64,000 bases of DNA from Paraburkholderia largidicola (GTDB lineage Bacteria > Pseudomonadota > Gammaproteobacteria > Burkholderiales > Burkholderiaceae), in assembly GCF_013426895.1 (NCBI RefSeq), contig NZ_AP023176.1:1488001-1552000 (forward strand). The letters run 5' to 3'. Within the stretch, counting starts at the first letter, position 1. Every line of letters starts with the position of its first letter. The notes below the pieces were generated by a model that worked only from the letters and a program-made list of their open reading frames with translations, was not told the origin of the DNA and made no database searches. Below, piece by piece: positions 55,792 to 64,000 of the stretch. The position numbers and the translations under genes were made by a program.

Positions 55792-56787
55792 ATGACCGAC
55801 CCGACCATTCTGACCTACGATCCCCAAACGCTCGCGCCGGAAGCGGCAGCATTGCTGCCGCGTCTCGCGGATGCCGATGCCGCCGTGCGACGCATCGCGC
55901 TGCTCGAACTCGCCGACCTCGAAGACCCCGACGCGCTGCAACCCATCGTCGCCGCGCTGAAGCACGACGCATCCGCCGACGTCCGCAGCGAAGCGGCGCG
56001 CGTGCTCGGCGCATGGGAGCAGCGGGAGATCGTCGCCGCGTTGTGCGAGGCGTTGACCGACGCGCAACGCGATGTGCGCGAAGCCGCCGCATCGAGTCTG
56101 TCGGCATTGAAGGCCGCGTCTTCCGGTGACGTGTTATGCGGATGGGTCGATCATCCCGAGCCGTTCGTGCAAGCCGCCATCCTGCGCGCGTTGCGCGAAT
56201 TGCGTTATGCCGATGCCTTTTCAGCGGCAGTACGCGCGCTCGATCACGACGACTCAGGCGTGCGCATCGAAGCCGTCGGCGTGCTCGGCTGGCTCAAGGA
56301 TGCGCGCGCACTCGTGCCGCTCGCGCGTGTCGCGACGCGTGACGCCAGCGCGGAGATTCGCCGCGCGGCAGTTGGCGCATTGGGTTTCGCGTCAGCGGAC
56401 GATGCCGCGATACCGGACGCGCTGCTGCATGCGCTTGCCGATCCCGCGTGGCAAGTACGCGAAGAAGCCGCCACGACGCTAGGCAAGCTACGTGCGCATT
56501 CCGCTCGTGATGCACTGATCGCCGCGCTTGGTGACGACTACTGGCAAGTGCGCCTGCGCGCGGCGCGAGCCTTGGGTCAACTCGGCGACCGCGCCGCCGC
56601 GCAGGCGCTCATCGCGCTGCTGTCGCATGCCATCAGCAACCTGCGCAAGGAAGCCGCACTCGCACTGGGCGAACTGCGCGATCCATCGACACTCGCCGCA
56701 CTGGAACATGCACTCGACGACGCCGACCCCGAAGTCCGCAAGGCTGTGCGGATCGCGTTGCAGCAGATCGGAGCAGGCGCGCGATGA
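55792..56787 (+). CDS. HEAT-repeat / PBS lyase-like repeat protein
   Basis: 331 residues made almost entirely of ~31-residue alpha-helical repeats with the pattern DxxxxVRxEAAxALGxL (for example ADVRSEAARVLGAWEQREIV, WQVREEAATTLGKLRAHS, WQVRLRAARALGQLGDRAAA). No catalytic signature and no signal peptide. It is a cytoplasmic scaffold, probably for protein-protein contact. The gene lies 29 bases after the ATPase and overlaps the DUF971 gene by four bases, so it belongs to the operon. A role in assembling the flavoprotein-ferredoxin complex or delivering clusters is possible, inferred from position. Confidence 0.85.
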   Translation: MTDPTILTYDPQTLAPEAAALLPRLADADAAVRRIALLELADLEDPDALQPIVAALKHDASADVRSEAARVLGAWEQREIVAALCEALTDAQRDVREAAASSLSALKAASSGDVLCGWVDHPEPFVQAAILRALRELRYADAFSAAVRALDHDDSGVRIEAVGVLGWLKDARALVPLARVATRDASAEIRRAAVGALGFASADDAAIPDALLHALADPAWQVREEAATTLGKLRAHSARDALIAALGDDYWQVRLRAARALGQLGDRAAAQALIALLSHAISNLRKEAALALGELRDPSTLAALEHALDDADPEVRKAVRIALQQIGAGAR

Positions 56788-57071
56788 GAACGCCCCGGCA
56801 TATCGAGATCGACCGCACGGCGCAGACGTTGACGCTGCATTGGCCCGACGGCGTGACGCAACACGTCGCGCATCGCGTGTTGCGGCAGCATTGCCCTTGC
56901 GCCGAATGCAAGCGTCTGCGCTTGCGTGGTGACACACCCCTCGTGCCGGACGACATCGCCGTACTGGACGTTCGCCCCGCCGGATACGGCGTCCAGCTGC
57001 TGTTCAGCGACAGCCACGAACGCGGCATTTTCCCGTGGGCGTTTCTGGAACGCCTGCCAGCCACTGCCTGA
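56784..57071 (+). CDS. DUF971 (gamma-butyrobetaine hydroxylase-like N-terminal) protein
   Basis: 95 residues. Pattern: HIEIDRTAQTLTLHWPDG, then HRVLRQHCPCAECK and VRPAGYGVQLLFSDSHERGI, then FPWAFLERL. Three conserved residues CPCAEC are the family's Zn- or cluster-related cysteines; relatives have been linked to iron-sulfur or hydroxylase partners. A four-base overlap with the HEAT gene suggests coupled synthesis. It may help cluster supply to the ferredoxin upstream; not demonstrated. Confidence 0.88.
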   Translation: MRTPRHIEIDRTAQTLTLHWPDGVTQHVAHRVLRQHCPCAECKRLRLRGDTPLVPDDIAVLDVRPAGYGVQLLFSDSHERGIFPWAFLERLPATA

Positions 57072-57241
57072 TCCGCGCATATCGAGCCACGTCTAACATG
57101 CGCACTCGATATCTTTATCTGAATTTACTATTTAAATTCTGCATAACGCAGTGATAGCCTGATTTCGACCCGCAGACGCCGAGTGCGTCTGCTTTCACAT
57201 CCAATCGTCCGTCGAAGCGGAACATACGGCAAGGAGCCAAC

Positions 57242-58318
57242 GTGAGCGTCGAATTCATCGGCATGATCCAGCAGCGCAAGGTATCGGAAACGCATCTGCC
57301 GCAAGGCCCCGCGATCGATACCGACTACGTGCGCGCCTTTGCGCAGGCCCACGAGAACGCGGGCTTCGACCGCATACTGGTGCCGCACAGCTCGACGAGC
57401 CCTGATGCGACCATCACGATTGCCTATGCCGCGAGCGTCACGTCGCGCGTGCACTTCATGCTCGCGCACCGCCCCGGCTTCGTCGCGCCGACGCTGGCCG
57501 CGCGGCAACTCGCCACGCTCGATCATTTCTCGGGCGGACGTCTTGCTGTCCACTTCATCTCTGGCGGCAGCGACGAAGACCAGCGCCGCGACGGCGACTA
57601 TCTCTCGCACGACGAACGCTATGCGCGTACCGACGAGTATCTGCAGATCCTGCGGCGCGTCTGGACCGAGAACGAGCCGTTCGATCATGAAGGCCGCTTC
57701 TATCGCTTTGAAAAGGCCTTCTCGGATGTGAAGCCGAAGCAGACGCCGCATGTGCCGATCTATTTCGGCGGCGCATCCGAAGCTGCCCTCGCCGTCGCGG
57801 GCAAGCATGCCGATGTCTACGCGCTGTGGGGCGAATCGAAACAGCAGGTCGCGGAACTGATTGCGCGTGTGCGCGCCGAAGCGGCGAAGCATGGCCGCAA
57901 CGTGCGCTTCTCGGTGTCGTTCCGTCCGATTCTCGCGTCGACGGAAAAGGCAGCGTGGGAACGCGCCGAGCACATTCTCGACGAGACGCGCCGTCTGCGC
58001 GTCGAACAGGGTTTCTCGCGCGGTGGTCCGCAACAGAGCGAAGGCGCGAAGCGCCTGCTGGCCGCATCGGGCGCCGGCGTGCGCGCCGACGACCGCCTGT
58101 GGACGGCCGTTGCCAAGGAAATCGGCGGACGCTCGAATTCGACGGCGCTCGTCGGCACGCCGGCACAGGTCGCGCAAACGCTCTCCGAGTACTACGAACT
58201 TGGCGTGACGACCTTCCTGGTTCGCGGGTTCGATCCGCTCGAAGACGCAATCGACTACGGCCGCGAGCTGATCCCCGCGACGCGTGAATTGACCGCCCGC
58301 ATCCGCCGCGCCGCGTGA
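57242..58318 (+). CDS. LLM-class FMNH2-dependent alkanesulfonate monooxygenase, SsuD-like
   Basis: 358 residues starting with GTG at 57242, preceded by AAGGAGCCAAC. SsuD-family blocks: AFAQAHENAGFDRILVPHSS, VHFMLAHRPGFVAPTLAARQ, HFSGGRLAVHFISGGSDEDQ, GDYLSHDERYARTDEYL, and VPIYFGGASEAALAVAGKHA. These enzymes use FMNH2 and O2 to split a sulfonate to aldehyde and sulfite, or act on sulfones (SfnG). No flavin reductase gene is in the window. About 170 bases separate it from the previous gene, so it may have its own promoter. Confidence 0.88.
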   Translation: MSVEFIGMIQQRKVSETHLPQGPAIDTDYVRAFAQAHENAGFDRILVPHSSTSPDATITIAYAASVTSRVHFMLAHRPGFVAPTLAARQLATLDHFSGGRLAVHFISGGSDEDQRRDGDYLSHDERYARTDEYLQILRRVWTENEPFDHEGRFYRFEKAFSDVKPKQTPHVPIYFGGASEAALAVAGKHADVYALWGESKQQVAELIARVRAEAAKHGRNVRFSVSFRPILASTEKAAWERAEHILDETRRLRVEQGFSRGGPQQSEGAKRLLAASGAGVRADDRLWTAVAKEIGGRSNSTALVGTPAQVAQTLSEYYELGVTTFLVRGFDPLEDAIDYGRELIPATRELTARIRRAA

Positions 58319-58338
58319 CGACGGGAGCCGACAAACAC

Positions 58339-59154
58339 ATGAGCACTGCACTCCACGATACGCCCACGCTCGCCTTCCGCTCGACACCCGTGCGCAAGTT
58401 CTGGTTCGACGACGACACCGCGCCGCAACGCACGCTCGAGCAGGAACGCCGCCATCGGCAGGAGCGCCTTGCAGGGGCATTCCGTCTGTTCGCCCGATAT
58501 GGTTTCGCGCAAGGACTCGCGGGTCACATCACCGCGCGCGATCCCGAATGGACCGATCATTTCTGGGTCAACCCGCTCGGCAAACATTTCGGCCGCATTC
58601 GCGTGTCGGACCTGCTGCTGGTCAATCGTCACGGCGAGATCGTTGTCGGCGAGGGTCCCGTGAATCAGGCGGCGTTCGCGATTCACGCGGCCATTCATGA
58701 AGCCCGGCCCGATGTCGTCGCCGCTGCGCACACGCATTCGCTGTATGGCAAAGCGTGGTCCACATTGGGACGCAAGCTCGATCCGTTGACACAGGACGCG
58801 TGCTCCTTCTATGAGGATCACGCGCTGTTCGACGACTTCAGAGGCGTGGTGCTCGATACGGACGAAGGCGCGCGCATCGCCGATGCGCTTGGCCAGCACA
58901 AGGCGGTGATCCTGAAGAACCACGGCATTCTGACGGCCGGGCCGAGCGTCGAAGCCGCTGCATGGTGGTACATCGCGCTCGACAACGCCTGCCATGCGCA
59001 ACTGCTCGCCGAAGCAGCCGGCACGCCGCAGCCGATCCCGCACGACATCGCCACATTGACGCATCAGCAGGTCGGCCGTCCGGGCGGCGCGCAGCATTCG
59101 TTCGAAAGCCTGTACGAAGGGCTCGTCGAAGAGGAACGGGAGCTGCTCGACTGA
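58339..59154 (+). CDS. Class II aldolase/adducin family protein
   Basis: 271 residues from ATG 58339 (GGGAG about eleven bases upstream); the frame opens at a GTG at 58315. Metal-binding histidines are visible in AAHTHSLYGKAW (HxH) and in LKNHGILTAGPS, and the N-terminal ARYGFAQGLAGHITARDPE and WVNPLGKHFGRI are family blocks. Members split hydroxy-keto substrates or decarboxylate. It may process the carbon skeleton left after desulfonation. The stop overlaps the next start by one base (TGATG). Confidence 0.87.
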   Translation: MSTALHDTPTLAFRSTPVRKFWFDDDTAPQRTLEQERRHRQERLAGAFRLFARYGFAQGLAGHITARDPEWTDHFWVNPLGKHFGRIRVSDLLLVNRHGEIVVGEGPVNQAAFAIHAAIHEARPDVVAAAHTHSLYGKAWSTLGRKLDPLTQDACSFYEDHALFDDFRGVVLDTDEGARIADALGQHKAVILKNHGILTAGPSVEAAAWWYIALDNACHAQLLAEAAGTPQPIPHDIATLTHQQVGRPGGAQHSFESLYEGLVEEERELLD

Positions 59155-59750
59155 TGGCGATTCACAAACTGCGTCAATTCGTCGGTGAGATCGCGGCGCT
59201 CGTCGATGCTGATACCGCGGAACCCGAACTGCTCGAACGTGGCGGGCAAGCATTGCGCGAACTGGTCCATACGGATGACTGGCTGCCCGATACCTACGCA
59301 CAACCGTCCACCGAGCGCTATCAGCAGTACCTGTTGTATGCCGACGTGCAGCAACGCTTCTCGGTTGTCAGCTTCGTCTGGGGGCCCGGACAACAGACGC
59401 CGATCCACGATCACACGGTGTGGGGCTTGATCGGCGTGCTGCGCGGCGCGGAACTCGCCGCCCCTTTTTCCCGCGACAACGACGGCACACTGCGCCAGAC
59501 CGGCGACGAAATACGCCTCGAAAAAGGCACTGTCGAGGCGGTCTCGCCGGCAATCGGCGATATTCACCGCGTGCGCAATGCGTATGATGATCGCGTGTCC
59601 GTCAGCATTCACGTCTATGGCGCGAATATCGGCGCGGTGCTGCGCTCGACCTACGCGCCCGAGGGCCTGGCCAGGCCTTTCATCTCCGGCTATTCGAACG
59701 AAACCATCCCGAACCTGTGGGACCTCAGCAAGGAACGTCGTCAGTCATGA
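59154..59750 (+). CDS. Cysteine dioxygenase-like cupin
   Basis: 198 residues. Cupin motif one: TPIHDHTVWGLIGVLRGAE (HxH...E, with two iron-binding His); motif two: DIHRVRNAYDDRVSVSIHVY (third His). N-terminus LRQFVGEIAALVDAD and YQQYLLYADVQQRFSVVSFV fit the bacterial CDO-like family, which oxidises thiols such as cysteine or 3-mercaptopropionate to sulfinates using Fe(II) and O2. The frame extends upstream to 58962, but ATG 59154 directly at the aldolase stop is the natural start. The following rhodanese gene overlaps by four bases, and a CDO-rhodanese pair is common in sulfur metabolism. Confidence 0.88.
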   Translation: MAIHKLRQFVGEIAALVDADTAEPELLERGGQALRELVHTDDWLPDTYAQPSTERYQQYLLYADVQQRFSVVSFVWGPGQQTPIHDHTVWGLIGVLRGAELAAPFSRDNDGTLRQTGDEIRLEKGTVEAVSPAIGDIHRVRNAYDDRVSVSIHVYGANIGAVLRSTYAPEGLARPFISGYSNETIPNLWDLSKERRQS

Positions 59751-61354
59751 AGTCATATCCCGTGCGCACCTATGAAGACGTGCGCGAAGCGCTGCTCGCC
59801 AAGCGTGAAATCGCCCTGCTCGATGTGCGCGAAGAAGATCCGCATGCGCAGTGTCACCCGCTTTTTGCGGCGAATCTCTCGCTGTCGCGCATCGAACTGG
59901 ACGCATGGACGCGACTGCCGCGCCGCGACGTGCCGATCGTTCTTTTCGATGCGGGCGAAGGCTACGCGGAGCGCGCCGCCGACACACTGACGTCGCTCGG
60001 CTACACGAACGTCGCGTTGCTCGCGGGCGGGCTGGACGGATGGATACAGGCTGGCGGCGAAGTGTTTCGCGACGTGAATGTGCCGAGCAAGGCATTCGGC
60101 GAATTCGTCGAAGCGCAGCGGCACACGCCTTCGCTTTCGGCGGAAGCCGTCGATGCGTTGCTGAAAAATGGCGACGACGTCGTCGTGCTCGACGCGCGCC
60201 GCTTCGACGAGTATCAGACGATGAACATTCCCGGCAGCATCAGCGTGCCCGGCGCGGAACTGGTGCTGCGCGCGCGCGCCCTCGCGCCGAAGCCGACTAC
60301 GCGCGTGATCGTCAATTGCGCGGGCCGCACGCGCAGCATCATCGGTACGCAATCGCTCGTCAATGCGGGGCTGCCGAATCCCGTCGCTGCGCTGCGCAAC
60401 GGTACGATCGGCTGGACGCTCGCGGGCCAGCAGCTCGAGCATGGCAGCGAGCGGCGCTTCGATCCGCAAGCGGGGCTCGACGCGGCGGACATCGACGCAT
60501 CGCAGCGCGCCGCACTCGCGCTCGCGCAACGCGCGGGCGTGAGCCGCACCACGCTCGACGAAGCCGCGGGCTGGGCCGCCGACGCGTCGCGCACCACGTA
60601 TCGCTTCGACGTGCGCACCCCCGCCGAGTACGAACGCGCCCACGCACCCGGATTTCAGGGCGCGCCGGGTGGGCAGCTCGTGCAGGAGACGGACATGTTT
60701 GCGCCCGTGCGCGGCGCGCGTGTCGTGCTGTTCGACGACGACGGCGTGCGCGCGAACATGACGGCCTCGTGGCTCGCGCAGATGAACATCGATACGTACG
60801 TGGTGGACGCCGCTTCGCCGGAAGACCTGACCGCAAACGGCCCGTGGCAAGTGGCAAAGCCGCAGCCTGCTTCGACGCAATCGCTCGCGCCACAGGAACT
60901 CGCCGCGCTGCTCGCGGACTCGGCGAGCGGCACCGTCGTGCTCGATGTGACGTCGAGCGCCAATCACGTGAAGGCGCATATACCGGGCGCACACTGGATC
61001 GTGCGCTCGCGCCTGTCGAATGCCTTCGACGATCTGCGCGCGTTGCCCGATGCCAAACGCTACGTGGTCACGTGCGGCACGAATGCGCTCGCGCCGTACA
61101 TCGCGCCGGAAGTCGCGGCGTTGACGGGCAAGCCCGTGCAGGTGCTCGATGGCGGAACGTCGGCGTGGATACGCGCGGGTTTGCCTGTCGAGAGCGGCGA
61201 CGCGCATCTCGCTTCTCCGCGCATCGACCGTTACCGGCGTCCTTATGAAGGCACCGACAATGCGCGCGAAGCGATGAACGCGTATCTGGAATGGGAATAC
61301 GGGTTAGTCGCGCAACTGGAACGCGACGGCACACATGGGTTCTTCGTGATCTGA
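59747..61354 (+). CDS. Four-domain rhodanese (sulfurtransferase) protein
   Basis: 535 residues from ATG 59747. Four rhodanese repeats of ~130 residues. The position of the catalytic Cys reads DAGEGY in domain 1, CAGRTRS in domain 2, DDDGVR in domain 3 and CGTNAL in domain 4. So domains 2 and 4 look catalytic, while 1 and 3 have Asp and look structural. Other blocks: ALLAGGLDGWIQAGGEV, NIPGSISVPGAEL and VLDGGTSAWIRAGLP. It should carry persulfide sulfur in the cytoplasm. It overlaps the CDO gene by four bases. Could transfer sulfane sulfur from the substrate or protect the cell from sulfite/sulfide. Confidence 0.9.
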   Translation: MKSYPVRTYEDVREALLAKREIALLDVREEDPHAQCHPLFAANLSLSRIELDAWTRLPRRDVPIVLFDAGEGYAERAADTLTSLGYTNVALLAGGLDGWIQAGGEVFRDVNVPSKAFGEFVEAQRHTPSLSAEAVDALLKNGDDVVVLDARRFDEYQTMNIPGSISVPGAELVLRARALAPKPTTRVIVNCAGRTRSIIGTQSLVNAGLPNPVAALRNGTIGWTLAGQQLEHGSERRFDPQAGLDAADIDASQRAALALAQRAGVSRTTLDEAAGWAADASRTTYRFDVRTPAEYERAHAPGFQGAPGGQLVQETDMFAPVRGARVVLFDDDGVRANMTASWLAQMNIDTYVVDAASPEDLTANGPWQVAKPQPASTQSLAPQELAALLADSASGTVVLDVTSSANHVKAHIPGAHWIVRSRLSNAFDDLRALPDAKRYVVTCGTNALAPYIAPEVAALTGKPVQVLDGGTSAWIRAGLPVESGDAHLASPRIDRYRRPYEGTDNAREAMNAYLEWEYGLVAQLERDGTHGFFVI

Positions 61355-61384
61355 TCGGCGCTCGTCAAGCGTCAGCCAATAAGC

Positions 61385-62296
61385 TCAAGCCGCGCGCGAC
61401 AAACGCGCGGCCTTGAAGCTCTTTTCGATGCTGTCCGACACCACCGTCAACGCCGACTGCATCTTGCCGAGCGCGCGTGAACGCACCATCCATACCGCGA
61501 TTTCAGGCTTGAAGTCGCTGAGCTGGATCACGTCGAGTTGCGCCGCGTGCGCGCTTGCATTCAGCAACGGCAACGGCACGAGACCCAGCCCGACGCCGTC
61601 GGCGACGAGGCCGAGTTGAAGCTCGGTGCCGAGCGTTTCCAGATTCAGTTTCAATGCATAGCCCTGCGCGGCAAGCGCATGCTGCAGCCCCGCGCGAAAA
61701 CCGCAGCCATCGGGGTTCAGCACCCAGCCATACGCCTGACATTCGGCCAGCGTGTGCACGCGCTTTTTCAAGCTCCCCTTGCGCGCGACGACGGCCAGCT
61801 TCAACGGACCGAGCGACTCGCCCACTAACGCTTCCGGCAACGCACGATTGGCGGGCAGCAGCACGACGGCCGCATCCAGTTCCCCGTCTTCGACCTTTTG
61901 CAGCAGCGGATTGCCCCAACCCGTCGAGACACGCGCCTGTAACTCCGGGTGAGCTTCACGCAATGCATGCAAGGCCTTGAGCATCGCGACGTCGGCGACC
62001 GTCTGCGCGACGCCGAGACGCAGCACGCCTGCGAGTGGCGCATCGTCGGTGACGAGATGCCTGAGGGCTTCGACTTCGCGCACGATCGCACGGCATTGCT
62101 CGTAGACGGCGCGCCCCATCGGCGTGGTCTTCAACGGCTTGGTGTTGCGGTCGAGCAAGGCCACGCCGAGCGCTTCCTCGAAGTTCTGGATGCGACGCGT
62201 CACGGCAGGTTGCGTGAGCGCCAGCGAATTCGCCGCCTGGTTCAGCGACTGGCTGCGCACGACAGCGACAAAGGCCTCGATCTCATCGAGTTTCAT
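61385..62296 (-). CDS. LysR-family regulator, probably of the sulfur genes
   Basis: 303 residues from ATG 62296 (GGAAAG upstream; open to 62365). HTH: LDEIEAFVAVVRSQSLNQAA, LALTQPAVTRRIQNFEEAL, VALLDRNTKPLKTTPMGRAV. Effector domain: LRLGVAQTVADVAMLKALHA, GWGNPLLQKVEDGELDAAVV, VADGVGLGLVPLPLL. It reads opposite to the flanking operons and is divergent from the SsuA-like gene across about 190 bases. A CysB/SsuR-like role, sensing sulfur status, is plausible but the family cannot be assigned by eye. Confidence 0.88.
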   Translation of the reverse strand: MKLDEIEAFVAVVRSQSLNQAANSLALTQPAVTRRIQNFEEALGVALLDRNTKPLKTTPMGRAVYEQCRAIVREVEALRHLVTDDAPLAGVLRLGVAQTVADVAMLKALHALREAHPELQARVSTGWGNPLLQKVEDGELDAAVVLLPANRALPEALVGESLGPLKLAVVARKGSLKKRVHTLAECQAYGWVLNPDGCGFRAGLQHALAAQGYALKLNLETLGTELQLGLVADGVGLGLVPLPLLNASAHAAQLDVIQLSDFKPEIAVWMVRSRALGKMQSALTVVSDSIEKSFKAARLSRAA

Positions 62297-62486
62297 TGAA
62301 TGCTTTCCGCTTGATGAAGGATTGACGACTGATGTGTCGAGCTTAGCGTGATTGACGTATCGCATTCAAGGCCGAACACGCATTTCGATCTCGCATATTA
62401 GCAAAGCAGAACAATGCGTTTGCCTTATAAAAACCGGCTGCGTATCGTAGGCTTTTCATACTCTTTCGCGTCCATCACGATCCATC

Positions 62487-63419
62487 ATGCACCGTCTGCT
62501 TGCCCGCCTTCTTCTCATTGCGTTATCCGCCGCGCCGTTTGCCGCTCATGCCGACACGACCCTCAAGGTCGGCGATCAGCAATTGCAGACGCGCGGCATT
62601 CTCGAAGCATCCGGGCAACTGAAAGACGTGCCGTACAAGATCGAATGGTTCAACTTTCCCGCTGCACAGCCGCTTGGCGAAGCGTTGAATGCGGGTGCGA
62701 TCGATGTCGGCGGACTCGGCGACGCGCCGTTGATCTTCGCCTATGCCGCCGGCGCGAAAGTGCGCGCCGTCGCGGTCACGCGCTCGCAGCCCATCGACCT
62801 CGCGATCATCGTTCCGGATCAATCGCCCATCAAAAGCGCCGCCGATCTGAAGGGCAAGCGCATCGCCACGACGCGCGGCTCGATTGGCCATTACCTCGCT
62901 ATCGCCACGCTGGAGCGCGCGGGCATCAAGCTCTCCGATGTCTCGCTGCGCTTCATGCAGCCCGCCGATGCCAAGGCGGCGCTCGCGTCGGGCAACGTCG
63001 ATGCGTGGTCCACGTGGGACCCGTACGTCGCGCTCGCCGAACAGCGCGATCACGACCGCAGCATCGCGAACGGCGTGAATCTCTCGTCGGGACTGAGCTT
63101 CCAGGCCGCAACGGAAGACTCGATCAAGGCCAAGCGCGCGGAAATCGCCGACTTCCTGAAACGCGTCGCGGCCGGACAGCGTTGGGCGCTGTCGCATCCC
63201 GATGAAGTCGCGGCGATGCAATCGCGTGTGACCGGCTTGCCGCCCGACGTGTTGAAGACCGTCTATCAGCGCGCGCAACTGCACCCCATCGCCATCGACG
63301 ACCATGTAGTCGCGGAACAGCAAAAGACCGCCGATCTCTATCACCGCGCCGACGTCATCAAGACGCGACTCGACGTCGCGCCGAGTTTCGACCGTCAGTT
63401 TCCGCTGGATGCACCGTGA
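62487..63419 (+). CDS. Aliphatic sulfonate ABC transporter substrate-binding protein, SsuA-like
   Basis: 310 residues with a signal peptide (LLARLLLIALSAAPFAAHAD). The SsuA fold shows TLKVGDQQLQTRGILEASGQ, KIEWFNFPAAQPLGEALNAG, IDVGGLGDAPLIFAYAAGA, LKGKRIATTRGSIGHYLAIA and GNVDAWSTWDPYVALAEQRD. It captures sulfonates in the periplasm. Its own permease and ATPase are not visible before the window edge; they could lie beyond, or it could use the transporter at 54129-55762. It starts the transcription unit that continues with the acyl-CoA-dehydrogenase-type gene. Confidence 0.92.
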   Translation: MHRLLARLLLIALSAAPFAAHADTTLKVGDQQLQTRGILEASGQLKDVPYKIEWFNFPAAQPLGEALNAGAIDVGGLGDAPLIFAYAAGAKVRAVAVTRSQPIDLAIIVPDQSPIKSAADLKGKRIATTRGSIGHYLAIATLERAGIKLSDVSLRFMQPADAKAALASGNVDAWSTWDPYVALAEQRDHDRSIANGVNLSSGLSFQAATEDSIKAKRAEIADFLKRVAAGQRWALSHPDEVAAMQSRVTGLPPDVLKTVYQRAQLHPIAIDDHVVAEQQKTADLYHRADVIKTRLDVAPSFDRQFPLDAP

Positions 63420-63468
63420 GCTCGCGCCGCGCTTTGTCGTCACGCTTTATGGATACCCACAGCCCACT

Positions 63469-64000
63469 ATGACACGCCGCCATCCCGACCATGCGCTCAT
63501 CGATATCGAGCGCGACGCCGATGCCCTCGATGCGCTCGCGGACCTCGACAGTCCGCAGGCCGACGCCTGGCTCGCCGCATTGACGGATGACTTCGCCGCG
63601 AGCGCCGCCGCACTCGACGCAGGTCCGCACTTTCCTCACGACAACCTCGCGAAGCTGCGTCGCGCAGGGTTGCTTGCGTTGACGGTGCCGCGTGCGCTCG
63701 GCGGCCACGAGGCGACGCTCGCGCAGACGTTGAAGGTCATCCGTGCAATTGCGCGCGGCGAGCCGTCAACCGCATTGATCGTCGTGATGCAGTGTCTATA
63801 TCATCTGCGTTTGCAGGCGAATCCCAACTGGCCGCTCGCACTCAAGGAACGCATTGCGCGTGATGCCGTCGAGCGCGGCGCGCTGATCAATTCGCTGCGC
63901 GTCGAGCCGGAACTCGGTTCGCCATCGCGCGGCGGACTGCCGGGCACCGTCGGCAAACAGCAAAGCGATCACTGGATACTGAACGGACGGAAGCTCTATT
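63469..64000 (+). CDS. Acyl-CoA dehydrogenase-type flavoprotein (SfnC/DszC-like), 3' end outside window
   Basis: From ATG 63469 the frame is open for 177 codons to the window edge. It contains NLAKLRRAGLLALTVPRALG, AIARGEPSTALIVVMQCLYH, LRVEPELGSPSRGGLPGTVG and WILNGRKLY, the N-terminal helical and beta domains of the acyl-CoA dehydrogenase fold. In sulfur clusters such proteins (SfnC, DszC-like) act as flavin-dependent monooxygenases rather than dehydrogenases; the neighbour SsuA-like gene supports that. The start is 49 bases after the previous stop. The C-terminal half is not seen. Confidence 0.85.
   Translation, partial: MTRRHPDHALIDIERDADALDALADLDSPQADAWLAALTDDFAASAAALDAGPHFPHDNLAKLRRAGLLALTVPRALGGHEATLAQTLKVIRAIARGEPSTALIVVMQCLYHLRLQANPNWPLALKERIARDAVERGALINSLRVEPELGSPSRGGLPGTVGKQQSDHWILNGRKLY

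Overview
The window looks like chromosome from a Burkholderiaceae beta-proteobacterium, most likely Paraburkholderia or a close relative. The backbone is GC-rich with strong C/G third-position codon use. The gene types fit that group: type VI secretion (T6SS) VgrG/Rhs, a Porin_4-type porin, a glucarate cluster, TRAP carriers and sulfonate genes. This assignment is inferred from sequence style and gene content, not from a database search.

Layout. 1-9.1 kb: a minus-strand T6SS unit (vgrG, rhs with an HNH/SHH-type toxin tip, a cognate immunity gene), followed by gene debris and a DUF4265 gene cut by the window edge. 9.3-12.8 kb: a GGDEF diguanylate cyclase, a short flagellin and a porin, all minus strand. 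13.3-21.2 kb: a D-glucarate cluster (GntR, ketoglutarate semialdehyde dehydrogenase, GarL, GarR, lactonase-like protein, glucarate dehydratase, KdgD) that encodes two parallel routes from the same dehydratase product. 21.2-22.0 kb: a large imperfect inverted-repeat element between convergent genes. 22.0-32.1 kb: a minus-strand carbohydrate operon (split transketolase, SDR, TRAP carrier, a second full-length transketolase, 2-hydroxyacid dehydrogenase) with a divergent LysR gene.

31.9-46.0 kb is the accessory core. A second copy of the inverted-repeat element has been hit twice. An IS256-family element sits in its left arm with an 8-bp target duplication (TTGGTGCT). An 11.7-kb island sits in its right arm, bounded by 16-bp direct repeats (GCCCCGCACAGGGGCA). 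The island carries a tyrosine integrase, a complete type I secretion system (TolC-type protein, ABC exporter, HlyD-type adaptor), a small membrane protein, an 820-residue protein built on tandem 59-residue repeats that is probably the secreted substrate, and a three-gene operon of unknown small proteins, two of them paralogous. I regard this island as the most interesting candidate system in the window.

46.2-49.7 kb: an orphan MdtC-like RND pump with an unusual low-complexity insertion. 49.8-64 kb: a long plus-strand cluster that appears to serve organosulfur scavenging. It has a GntR/UTRA regulator, an AprA-like flavoprotein with a 2x[4Fe-4S] ferredoxin, an ABC importer whose binding protein has a NosL-like tail, a HEAT-repeat protein, DUF971, an SsuD-type monooxygenase, a class II aldolase, a cysteine-dioxygenase-like cupin, a four-domain rhodanese, a LysR regulator, an SsuA-like binding protein and the start of an acyl-CoA-dehydrogenase-type monooxygenase. 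Many of these genes overlap by 1-4 bases, so they are probably cotranscribed. No tRNA, rRNA or CRISPR array was seen.
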